From assembly GCA_025331435.1 (NCBI GenBank), contig JAIWNI010000007.1, forward strand, positions 248,001 through 312,000: a DNA stretch of 64,000 nt, in the 5' to 3' direction. A program made the position numbers and the translations under genes. Shown one piece after another: positions 35,559 to 45,993 of the stretch. Position 1 is the stretch's first letter. Every line of letters begins with the position of its first letter. This DNA comes from Choanephora cucurbitarum (taxonomy: Eukaryota; Mucoromycota; Mucoromycetes; Mucorales; Choanephoraceae). The notes beneath the pieces were generated by a model. It ran no database searches. It was not told the origin of the DNA and saw only the letters and a list, made by a program, of their open reading frames with translations.

Positions 35559-38500
35559 TCAAATGGTCCATAGCATTAGGTTTTTCTCTTTTGGATGATG
35601 ACTTGCTGATGCCACCACTGTTTGACCTGCCACAGGACAACACGCAATACTCACAACTGTACCAGACTGTGTTCCTACTTTCTTGGGTTGTGCACCTGGA
35701 ATACTGCATTGCCATAAGAAAATATCTTGATAACCACCATAAAGCAACTGCAGTTTATCTGTACTTCCATGAATAAAAGCACAACTAGAGATCTTCTGTG
35801 ACATCTGACTGGTCACACACTTCCAATGGGATGTTTCATAGACACATATCTTATCCTCTGAAGAAGCCACCAAGAAACCACCATCTGAAGACCAATCAAA
35901 CGAACAGATATTCTTACCATGATCTGTATTGATGGTTCGAATACCAATCGTATCATTGCCGGTATTCGTGCTATTTTTGGCAGATGTAATATCAATAATA
36001 TAAATTTGGTTACCAACCGCACAGGCCAAGATACTGGCTGTTCTTGGATGAAATCGCATTGGATTAGGTGAAAATCCAGATTTAGATTGTGTCTAAGATA
36101 AACAAGTTAGAGAAGTGTATCCAACAGAATAAGCTTCTTACCATCTTGAATGATTTCTCACAATTGGACGTATTCAAATTCCAGACCTTAAGCTCACCCT
36201 CAGCATCAAGAGAGCAAATGGTATCAGGTCGATCCGGTGCGAAATCAACAGCAGTCACTTGGGCTCTACAATCCAGTTTGACTAGCTGCTTAGGTATCAT
36301 GTTCGAATTGGATTCATTGCTGTCCTCTTCTTTCTTGACAATATTGTCTGTTTCCTTACTGGCAATGGCAGACCCCACATCCCAGATACGCAAGGTTTTA
36401 TCGTAGGAAGAGGTAGCAACCAAACGACGGTTGTCCAGGCTCCATCTGGCACAGGTAATATGAGCTGTATGACCATCCAGTGTATAAGCTGTCTCTTTAT
36501 CTTTCACATTCCAGATCATGACCTTGCGATCATGTCCTGCACTCGCCAGCCATTGTCCATCGACTGAAAAGGAGACAGTAGAGACCTTGTTGGTATGTCC
36601 AGGCAGATCAGCATAGAGCTGTAAGGCAGGGATCATATGGGACAGAGCAGCATGATGGCCAGAGGGTCCACCATTGGATGTGGCAGGCATCCCATTCTCC
36701 AGATCCAATCCACCTCCCATACTGGCCAAGAATCCACCACCAAAGGGATCCAAATCACCGCCATCACTGCTCATCAACAGATTCTGATCTGCATTGTCAT
36801 CACCGGACGGGAAGATCTCACCGAAATCACCACTGTCACCCATCATGAATCGCTCGAGATCAAATGAAAACACATTGCTGTTCATAGGTTGGTTTGGCAT
36901 GGGATTCATGTTGGCAGGCGATTGTACGTCGTTCATGGATTCCAAATCATCTACACGATTCCATTGACCACGCGGCGGTTGTCCAGAGGGTGACCCAGCA
37001 TTACGTGCCATGGTGGGAGAAGACTGTTCAAACTGATTGCGTTGTTGGTTGACAAGTCTCTGTTGCATCGACATCACAGGTGATTCTCCAGGATGAGCGT
37101 GCATTCCATGGGGACTCATCTTGTGCTGAGGGGATGGAGGTGCCGCATTGGGGTCTTCTGTCTTTTGTCGCTTAGAGGGGTGTTGAACAAACTGCTGTTG
37201 GATCTGTTGTTGCTGCTGTAAGGTATGTGACATCTGTCGGCGTTGATAGAGGGCAATGGCGAAATTCTTTTTTTTGTCTCCATCTTCAGGTGAGCCACTT
37301 CCGGCAGGGACAGATGTGTTTGGACTACTTGCAGTAGGCGGTGTCTGTGGTGCTCCAGGTAAACTCTGTGGTTGTTGTTGTGGCGTACCTTGGTTTGATG
37401 GCTGAGAGGGGGGTCCTTGAGGCGTGGGGGTTTGTTGTACAGCAGTTGTTTGTTGTGCCTTTTGCGCTTGATGCATCAATCGTTGTTGAATTATACGTTG
37501 TTGCTGTTGAGCTATCAACTATGGTATGTTTGTTTTTTGTAAATAACCCCAAAAAATGAATACATAAGAAAAGGAAAGGAAAGAGATAATCAAGAGTATT
37601 TTAATAAGTAAGGTGGTATACATAAAGAAAGAGAGAAAAAAAAAAGTTCTAGGATAAGAAGAACTCATCCCATAATTACTTTATCTTGTAAGTTTATTTA
37701 CCTGTTGTTGTTGTTGTTGGGGTGTAGGCATCTGTCTTTTATTCATAGCGTGTTGAGCAAGCATCAGATTCACTACAGAAAACAGTCTAAGGATGTGTAG
37801 TTCATGCTTTCCTTTTCAGTTTAACTTACTTTCACCATTGAATGGAACACCACCGTTCATTAAATTCGGATTTTGCATGTTTGGATTCATTGCCATTTGA
37901 TTTCCAGGACCTATCATATGTGGCCTCGCTTGACCATTGCCTGATTGTTGTCAATATCAGACTATGTATAACAACAGTTTAAAGCTTTACCTGGTCCTGC
38001 TGGACCCATCATGTTACGTTGAACATCAATTTGTGGGCTTTGACTCATGGCATGTTGTTGTTGTTGTTGTGGATGTTGAGTAGCCTGTTGATGCATATGT
38101 TGTTGTTGTTGTTGAAGTATTGCCTGTTGTTGTTGTTGTTGAAGCATAGCATGTTGTTGCATTTGAAATCTTGCTTGAGGATTATTGACCATCATTCTAT
38201 TGAACATGAGCTATCTTTTCACTCTCTAAAATTTTCTTGGAACTTACGGATTGTTTCGCATCATATTGATTTGATTGGCTTGATTCATTTGCATCTTTCT
38301 GATATGAGCCTGTAATATATTCTTCTCTTCTGCCGTCAATGACTGTTGATCACGACCACCCAATCCTACTGCAGCCATGGCTACACTCATGATAGCATTC
38401 TGTTGCTGTGTTCGTTGCATAGGTGTCATCATAGACTGCATAGGCATTTGTTGGCCAACAATAGGCGAATTCATCATATCAGTCGGTGTACCCATGACCA

Positions 38501-39576
38501 TACCATTATTTCCTCCATTACTCGTACCCATTTCAGGACCTCGTTGCATCTGTTGAGGTGAAAAAGAAGGTGAAGCAGTATGTCTTGCTGGTATATGTTG
38601 TTGTGGTTGTTGTTGTGGTTGTTGTTGCTGTGGTAAACTGGCAGGCATACTTTGAGGTGTATTGACCATTGGATTAGTGTTGGAAGGTGGAGGCATATTA
38701 CTTACAGCCGTTGTATTGGGTGTAGATGCATTATTATTGGCGGGTAATGAAGCGGTACTGTTGGTAGGGGATGGGCGTGATAGAGGTTGAGCATGTTGTA
38801 GATGAGGCGTTTCTTGTTGTGGATGAATTGAGAGTTGGGGTGATTGAACTCTTTGGATTTCTGATGCGCGACGTTGTTGAATATGAGCTTGTTGTGCCTG
38901 ATGCATATTGAATGCTCTCTGTTGTTGTAACACTTCATCTCGTTTGGCTCTAAGGTAGTTATGATACTTGAGAAAAAGCATGTTAGTAGCCATTACCTCT
39001 TTTATATTTTATTCTTATTTTACCTCATCAATAACAGTAGCTTCTTTACTGGCCTCAGCTTCTTTTGATTTAGCATAATAAACATCCCAAAATATGTTCC
39101 ACCAATCAGCTAAAAAGCCTGTTGATACGTCAAAGGGGGGTGGTTGATCTGTTGGTACATTGGCTTCTAATGAGAATGCTCGTGCTGCCTGATTGAACTT
39201 TTTCTTTTTACAGTAATCATATATATACAAGTTTAAAAGCTCAGTTGTTCTAGTTTCCATTGTGCGACCATTTGGCCTAATAAAAAAAAAGGTGTGAATC
39301 ATGATGTTTTTGATAGATAGAGTTATGTAAAACGCGAAAGAATTGAATAGCCTATACAAAGTATATGCCTGCATCTAAAAGAGAGAGAGAAAGCAAAGGC
39401 AACAAGATGTCAGAACAAGAGGTCATCTTCTGTTGTCCTTCCTTGTCTATTGTTTTCCTTTTTTCTCTCTCTCTCTCTCTCTTTGGGTGTAGCGTATATA
39501 AGATAGTATTGAAACAAAGAAAAAAAAAGTTATTTTACCCTTCCCAAGTATTTCTCCTGTTCTGCGACTGAGCCAT
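35559..39576 (-). CDS. LEUNIG-like transcriptional corepressor (LisH, Gln-rich, WD40)
   Basis: Eight exons close in frame: 39576-39539, 39276-39024, 38966-38248, 38196-37991, 37940-37830, 37772-37702, 37518-36142 and 36092-35559, giving 1102 residues. A LisH/LUFS-type domain lies at about residues 20-75 (TELLNLYIYDYCKKKKFNQA, FLADWWNIFWDVYYA). A long Gln/Met/Pro/Asn-rich middle with several polyQ runs follows. The last 330 residues form WD40 repeats (LPGHTNKVSTVSFSVDGQWL, GHDRKVMIWNVK, SYDKTLRIWDV). This order is that of plant LEUNIG and related corepressors, which recruit chromatin factors through adaptors. The first exon has 38 nt and is separated by a 262-nt intron holding a TC microsatellite. 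If that exon is not used, an in-frame Met (METRTTELL) at 39260 could start the protein. Intron 2 has a perfect CTACTAAC branch site. Confidence 0.9.
39462..39481. repeat. TC dinucleotide microsatellite in LEUNIG-like intron 1
   Basis: About ten TC units lie inside the first intron of the LEUNIG-like gene. A second TC run (40197-40216) lies in the upstream region. Confidence 0.8.
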
Positions 39577-40470
39577 ATCAGAATTCGTAATATAAAACGC
39601 ACAAAAAAAAGAGAAAAAGAGGCTAAAAAGACAAATTCGAAAGAATTACTCTCTCTCTTTTTGAGTTTCAGCGTTTGTTGGACAAAAAAAAAATAAGGGG
39701 AGAAAATAGAACTCTTCTTTTTTTTTGTTTTGCTTATCACTTTTTAAGAGATAAAAAGCCAGTCAAGTAAAGAAAAAAAAGAGTGTGTATGTGACAGAAG
39801 GAAAGAAAAAGAGAATAAATGGGTAAAGAGAGAGAAAAGAGAAAGAAAAAAAGGCAAAGATAAAGAAAAGGGATAAGGAGTTGTAAAATAAAATAAAAAA
39901 AAAAGAGAGTGAGAGAAAAAAAAAAAGAAGTGTTAGAAGTTTTTCTAATTTTACAGCATATAAATAGGTGCACACTGTTTCAAGGCAATTGAGCCTTCTT
40001 ATTCTTTTATTCTCAAACAATAAAGGAAATAGCCTGGAAATGTATATGTACATTGTCTTATGCTTGTATTGTTACTTATCTATCTTCATTGTGGTGTTTA
40101 TTGGTTGTCTTCAATTGCCGGGAATTGAAACGGATATCGACGTCACTGAGACTCAAATCATGATAGTTTCTACTGTCTCTTTTTTTATTTTTCCTTTCTC
40201 TCTCTCTCTCTCTCTTGTCTATTATCCATCTTGGAACAAGTTGATAACAAGTCGATATAGTTTATTGTCAGAATATTGGATTTGTCCTTTTGGGGAAATA
40301 TGTATATTTTTTTTCTATTGGCTTCGATTGACAGCTGATTCTCAAAAGTAAGAAGCGGATCATTTTTTAGAACTCGCGACAATTCACCTTTTTGTTCGTG
40401 ACTGTGAATTATTTGTGCCCCAAGTAAATTGGTTTATTTGCAAGGTCAAACCCCTTATAGAGGCTCTCTT
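39577..40470. other. Polypurine-rich promoter region of the LEUNIG-like gene
   Basis: From 39577 to about 39940 the plus strand is dominated by A and G with few pyrimidines (GAGAAAAAGA-type stretches), so the sense strand of the gene is polypyrimidine. Long apparent ORFs on the minus strand here are Phe/Ser/Leu artefacts of this composition. 39940-40470 shows no gene. Confidence 0.6.
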
Positions 40471-40714
40471 TTTACCTTTTGACTTAACCTTCTGCATTAA
40501 GCATTTGCAAAGTCATGAACCTGCCTCATCTTAATTCTCTTCCTGATCACTGTAAGGCATTGGGGTCGACAGTTCTCAGCGAATACCTACTTTATCTTTT
40601 GACTTAACCTTTTGCATTAAGCATCTGCAAAGTCATGGACCTGCCTCATCTTTATTCTTTTCCTGATCACTGTAAGGCATTGGGGTCGACAGTTCTCAGC
40701 GAACACCTATTTTA
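40471..40714. repeat. Two tandem cop​ies of a 120-bp unit
   Basis: The sequence from 40471 repeats at 40591 with a period of exactly 120 bp and about eight mismatches per unit (roughly 93 percent identity). Both copies contain TTTTGACTTAACCTT, GCATTAAGCAT, GATCACTGTAAGGCATTGGG and GTCGACAGTTCTCAGCGAA. Neither encodes a protein. I do not know the family. Confidence 0.85.
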
Positions 40715-41203
40715 TCTATAGACATAATTTTGTACTTTGAAAGAGATAAACGGATGCTAACAGTGTTCGCGCTTAACTCAATAAGTTTTCACCTACAGTT
40801 TAAAGAACTTTAGTTCTATAATTCCTTGGTAGTTTATCCTCTGCTGATAAACAGTATGAAAGTCCATCTTGAACGACATATTTGATTAAGGAGCGAAGCT
40901 CCTATCGATACCTAGTGTATTGCAGACAAGAAGCAACAAAGAAATAAGCTAGGAAAAAGACGTATTGCATATTTAATGAAATGCTTTGATCTAGTATATA
41001 TTTAGGTCAAGTAGCTTCTTTACTGCTGACATACCAAAGATATCTATTTTGCTACAAGGTCTTGCAGATCTGAAGCCAGATAGTGGTCGTATTGAGTAAT
41101 ATCAAAAACTGCATATCAAATAAAAGACTATAATGAAGAGTACAACAATTCTAAACCATAAGAAATAAACTCTTTTAACAAATAGACAAAAAGATATTTT
41201 TTA
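40715..41203. other. Intergenic region downstream of the 41-kb PD-(D/E)XK-like gene
   Basis: About 490 bp of AT-rich DNA between the tandem repeat and the stop of the PD-(D/E)XK-like gene. No ORF, RNA gene or repeat that I can support. Confidence 0.5.
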
Positions 41204-42945
41204 CTACAATTCTGTTGTGTTCGACAAAGAATTCAACAAAGCATCATAAGGAAGTACCTTTGATTTTTTCAAGTTTTCAGACAATTCCTTTGAGGAATTA
41301 TTATAGTAGATATTGTGCATATCTACTAGTTCATCAACAACAGAAGCTGCCATTGTCGCCTGCGACTTCAAGGTAGGGAGAGAGAAAGAGAAGAGTTCAA
41401 CAGCCACGTACATTCCATCATACAGCAGTTCAAGCATGTACACCCAGACCTTGGGCCCCACAGTTCGGAATGACATTATCTTGTTCTTGTTCTTCTTGTC
41501 AATCACGTTCTTGCTAAACAGCATGATCCTGTAAAGATCAAGGTATTGACCCTCCTTTTTAGAGCAGTTGCTCTTCAGTTCACCAAACAGGTTGCTGTAA
41601 GCCAGCTTGCCTTCTTCATACACGTCGCATCTGAAGTCAGGCCGAGAATTATCGACCCGACTGCTCTCATGGACTAGGCCATTGCATCTAGAAGGAAAGA
41701 AAAATGAGTTTCGAGTTGAGATAAATCAACGGTGCTACTTACGGCAATGGGTTGATTCCAGGTCCCTTGAGAAGTGGCATGAGGACGGGGTGAATGACAG
41801 TGCTGGCGAGAGTGTATTCATTCATTTCTTTTTCACTGTCGTCAGGAAGAAAAGTAAGGCTGTAAAAATAATCATGAGTTTCTTTTTCTTTTTAGCTTTC
41901 ATAATTAAATAAGCTTACAGAGACTGAATAGCAATGATTGCTTTCTTAGTGGATGGATTGGAGGTGTTCTTCCTCAAGGTTGGAAACAACAAGTCACGCT
42001 CTTCATCATCAGATTTCTATAATTCATTGTTGGTAAGCAGCTTAAGATATTTTTTTTTGGATTGCCTTTTACCTTCAAGCATTTCATAATCTGCTTGATT
42101 GTTTCAGCCTCAACTTCAACATGCTCGTAGCTGTCTCGTACTTGATTGTAAGCATCTTTCAGCTGTGTCTTGGTGAAGTGCTTCAATAAGGACTCACTCA
42201 TCATCTTATCTTCTTCCAACAACAAGATACCAGACAAGGACCTAACAGGAAAAAAAAGAACTAACTTAGTTGTTGGATATATAAATCTATGTGTTTGATT
42301 GGAAAACATACAGAAGTTCATTAATGTCTTTTGACATCTTGAGAGAGCCATCATGATCAAGACAGTATTGTCTTGATGTCTTCTGATATTCAATAAACAT
42401 GCTGGACATGTTACTTTCTTTGAGCATCCATTCATTGACAATGGTTATAGGCTCAAAAGCAACATCCTTCATTCTGAGCGACACATGGCTACAAAATTGC
42501 AAATATGAGCAAGGATATAAACAAAATACTTATCTATTCTTACGTTTCGAACTTTCGCTTCAGGCCTGTGTTTGAAGTGCTCAGCTTCATTGAGCTTGTT
42601 GCCTTGGTGATGCTTCTAGCAGTAGTACATGTTGGGGCAGTCTCCTTTTCCTATGGAGACACGTTCATGTTTTCAGAAACAGTTAAAATGTATGCTTGAT
42701 TTGCGCTTTCACCAAGGTTACCTCAGGGTTGTACTGGTAATAGAGTTTGAACCAAGTTCTTTTGTCGACTCTTGATCTGATGTCAGATGTTAGCTTACAT
42801 GGCGCTAATCTGCAACAATAGCTGAATGTTACCTTATTGACTGTTGATCGGGATGTACCAAAGAAAATTCACTGTAGTATCTTGATTTCCAGACTTCCAA
42901 CAAGACACTAGGACTCTTCAATCCTGCCACCTTCCATTCTGTCAT
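41204..42945 (-). CDS. PD-(D/E)XK-nuclease-like protein of a dispersed family, intact
   Basis: Eight exons close in frame: 42945-42833, 42776-42722, 42650-42544, 42488-42312, 42241-42073, 42016-41919, 41859-41743 and 41687-41204, giving 439 residues. The N-terminus is MTEWKVAGLKSPSVLLEVWK. The central part is helical and charged. The last exon holds NSRPDFRCDVYEEGKLAYSN followed by LFGELKS, so Pro295-Asp296 and Glu315-x-Lys317 fit the PD-x(n)-ExK catalytic signature of the PD-(D/E)XK nuclease fold. A helix with QYLDLYRIMLFSK follows, then IMSFRTVGPKVWVYMLELLY. No signal peptide is visible. I recall many proteins with the RPD...GE(V/I/L)K pattern in Mucorales, without a known function. The nuclease assignment is inference. 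Neighbours are repeats and transposon remnants. Confidence 0.75.
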
Positions 42946-43105
42946 GATTTGTATTGTGTATTTTACAACAAATCCCTTAAAAGAGGGATTTTCTTCTTCA
43001 ATATAAGATTTGAGTTCTATTGTAAAGCCTGTTAGAAAATCTTTTGCTGTGATGCTTAAATCCTTTACCTGTGTATCCAGGGAAATGGTTCATTTTGATA
43101 TTAAT
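42946..43105. repeat. Duplicated 5' flank, copy A (empty site)
   Basis: The DNA directly upstream of the 41.2-42.9-kb gene matches the DNA upstream of the paralogue at 45994-46345. Shared blocks include TTTTACAACAAATC, GGATTTTCTTCT, CAATA...TAAGATTT, ATTGTAAAG and ATGGTTCATTTT. It is the uninterrupted version; the other copy carries a 189-bp insertion at the TA of CAATATAAGATTT. It probably contains the promoter of the gene. Confidence 0.75.
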
Positions 43106-44114
43106 TTAAGGTGAAAGAGAGACCAATAACTCGAACGCCATTCTCAGCTTTACAGCAGTTTTCTTTTTCCAAGACTGTTACACGGATTATGTGATAGCTT
43201 TAAACTTGACTTCGCAATTAAATTTTATACAAATAGTGTTTCTGGTGCACAATCGAATCAAGTTCTATTGAAGGTAGCGTCCAAGATACAGACAGATCAA
43301 TAAACTACAAAAATCTTTGGAATAAAGACTTTACCCACAAAAATCATCTCTGAATACGATATCTGTTGTTCTTCTTGCTTTTGCTTTTTTTGCCATGATT
43401 TGCTTTTGTCATTTAATTTTCCTGATCAGGCCATGCAGTATGTTGTTGTTTACTTATGTAATACTCGTACGGTTGAGTCGCGTGCGTTACATATGCAACC
43501 ATTATAGCCTATCAGCTCTGTTTTGTTGTTGTTGTTTCAGAAACTTTGTGTTTACATTTGAAATTAAAAAAAAGGAAGAAGGAAAAAAGAGAGAGGAGGA
43601 AGAAGCTAACACGTTTAACTATAAACTACAAAGCTCTTAATCATATTCTGTTCCAATTTTTCAAAAATCCAGAATTCGTCCAGATTGAAGCAAGAATGAT
43701 GCATATCATTGCGAATCAAAAATTCATGCTTGAAACTTGGAAAGCATGAAATTCAACTTAAAACAAGTTTTTTTTTGCAGGAAAAACATGAATTTCTTGA
43801 TTTATCTCACTGTGGTTTGAATTTCAGAAAAATACAAGTATATTTCAGCTTGAGCTTGAGTGTTTGTTTGTTCGAAAAGAAAAATTGAAAGATGTATCAG
43901 TTGACTACAACTACGATTGATGACAGGTCGTCTATTAGTCTTGATTCACTTGTCCATTCTCAATCAATGATTCAATTCTATCATTACGATAGTTTTGGCA
44001 TGGATATAAAACGAATACCCCTCCTCCCATATGCTCTCTTTTTCTCTTCGTCTTTATACAAGTATATAATTCTAATATAAATGCCAAAATCAAACGGCGA
44101 TATTCTAACTTTTA
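43106..44114. other. Intergenic region between PD-(D/E)XK-like paralogues
   Basis: 1 kb of AT-rich DNA with no supported gene. ORFs at 43395-43640 and 43892-44080 are short, Phe/Leu or Lys/Glu-biased and lack domains. Confidence 0.45.
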
Positions 44115-44287
44115 CAGTAGTCGCTCGATTTAAGAGTGTTTGATTTAAGAGTATGCTCAATATAAGAGTGCAATCTTTTAACTTGAAAATCGCTTCAAGC
44201 GCTAAAATACCATTCGATTTAGGAGTATGCTCAATATAAGAGTGTATTTCTCAGGAATATGCACACTCTTAAATAAAGCGACTATTG
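44115..44287. mobile_element. MITE of Tc1/mariner-pogo type, 173 bp
   Basis: The element begins CAGTAGTCGCTCGATTTAAG and, read from the other end, CAATAGTCGCTTTATTTAAG: 25-bp terminal inverted repeats with 22 matches. It is flanked by TA on both sides (44113-44114 and 44288-44289), the target duplication of Tc1/mariner elements, and starts CAGT as pogo-type elements often do. Internally the sequence GAGTATGCTCAATATAAGAG occurs twice. It has no coding capacity. Confidence 0.8.
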
Positions 44288-44289
44288 TA

Positions 44290-44900
44290 TTACTTTGATT
44301 AACCGTAAAGCTTGAAAATATAGGAAAGATAGAAATACCAATGATGATGACAAGAATAAGAGAAATGTCGAAGATGAATGTGAGAGTGAAGAAACTGATA
44401 GTGAAAGTGAGAATGATGAAGTTGCAGTCAGCCAATCTCAAATAGAAAGTCAAAGGTAAGCATTTGACTATTTGATATCAAATCGCATTACTGACAGCTG
44501 TATTTGCTTTTATTAGCAAGTGTCTGGTGAGACTTCAAGAAGCCGTAAAAAGGTAATCCAAATAATTGTCCTTAATGACCTATTCATAGACCTGCTTTGC
44601 TAATTAGGCAAAAAACTGACTCGGCTTTCCATTATTTTGCTATTACAAATAAAACCCTGATTGCTACCATATTATAACTTTCAATTCTTCAGCTTTTAGC
44701 GTATATAATCTTCAATAAAACTACTAATAACCATCAATTAACTATCGTTCATGAAATCCAAAAAATCCTAGATTCTAGCAGTAGAAAATCCTAGAAATTC
44801 ATGTTTTCAAAATCCAAGAAATTCAAGTTGCGTTGCAGAGACTTTATTGGAAATTTCTTGAATTATTAAATCACAGTGAAAGGTCAAAGAAAAGAAGCAT
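44290..44900. other. Intergenic region downstream of the 45-kb paralogue
   Basis: About 600 bp, AT-rich. A Glu/Ser/Asp-coding-looking plus-strand patch near 44350-44460 (GATGATGACAAGAATAAG-like) has no start or domain. No feature is supported. Confidence 0.4.
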
Positions 44901-45993
44901 TTATTCACGAGTTCTTTGATGCTTTCTACTTTGCAACTTTGGTGTGAACAAAGCGTCAAATTCACTTCTTTTTCTGACAACAGGCCCAAAACGGAGGCTG
45001 TTGATTTTAGCTTTCATAGAAAGCTCAACCATGTGTGCCTATGACAAAGATAAATACAATGATTAACAAAAGAAGAAGAAAAGTACCAACCTTCCACTGA
45101 CACAGAGTGTGCATACTTTCTTTCAGCATGTCATCAAAGAGAAGTCGGTCAAATGGGACCTCAACGTTCCCCAAAGGGTAGGCGATATACACATCGCCTT
45201 CAGCTTCTTCAACGGCCGTTAATCTTCCTTGGCCTCCTAAAAGTCAATATCGTAAGCATCAGGCGTTAATAAAGTAAAATACAGGCATATACCACCCCAA
45301 GTCATTGCCAAAATTCGATCATTGATCCTGATCGATTTCAAATCTTCAAGTAGAGCAAGGTTCAACCTGCAGCACTTGCCCTGCTGCTCTGCAAGCTTTC
45401 TTGCCTCCATGTTCTTTTTGAATTCGCACAAAGCAACTTCTATGCCATTGCTGGCCGAAAACTTCATGTCAATTTTTCGGGCACTGATATTGCTTGCTGT
45501 GCTTGTTTCGACACCAGAAGAGAAAACAGAGGAACTTCCACCAGAGTAGAGCGACTCGTTTGCCACTCGGCTTGCTTTTGTGCAATCGGCAGTGGTTTCG
45601 CCGCTAGCAAGAATTAAGAAAAAAAAACAAGTATGTCAACATCCAAAGCAGAGAGAAGGAAAAGAAATATAATGAACTTACATTGTCACTTCAATGTCAG
45701 TATCGTTGAATATGATCTTCAACAAGCCGCTGACACGGCTCACCACTTCTGCCTCAGATGGCTTTGTCTCTGCTTCCCAGCCTTCTACATTATGCAGTCT
45801 AAGTTATTTTAAGTTAGAGTCAAACAGCTTGTTGTCTTGTTACTTTGGTTATCAACTACTTACAAGTAGCTTGCTGCTTCGAGCATTTGGCACTTGAAGC
45901 TCTTTCGCTGGTTCTTATCAAGCAACTCGAGCTGCTCCTTCAGTACGTACTTGATTGCTTCGTCCAAGTTCTTCCTTGCCACCTTTTCATCAT
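44901..45993 (-). CDS. PD-(D/E)XK-nuclease-like paralogue, start unresolved
   Basis: Five exons agree in frame: (about 45985)-45864, 45798-45682, 45603-45293, 45236-45091 and 45038-44901. The core reads SARKIDMKFSASNGIEVALC then EFKKNMEARKLAEQQGKC, so an Asp followed after about 15 residues by E-F-K, again compatible with a PD-(D/E)XK core. The downstream part (VYIAYPLGNVEVPFDRLLFD, HTLCQWK) parallels the intact gene in order. The 5' flank is homologous to that gene's. At the position of that gene's ATG, ATGATGAAAAGGTGGC is present but out of frame with the exon that continues VARKNLDEAIKYVLKEQLEL. Either an upstream exon exists, or an indel has removed the start and this is an early pseudogene. 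Exon 4 ends at a GTTGGT donor. Confidence 0.55.

Noticed and set aside
39447..40053. Long Phe/Ser/Leu ORFs on the minus strand
   Set aside because: They are translations of a polypurine tract and microsatellites in the LEUNIG-like promoter.
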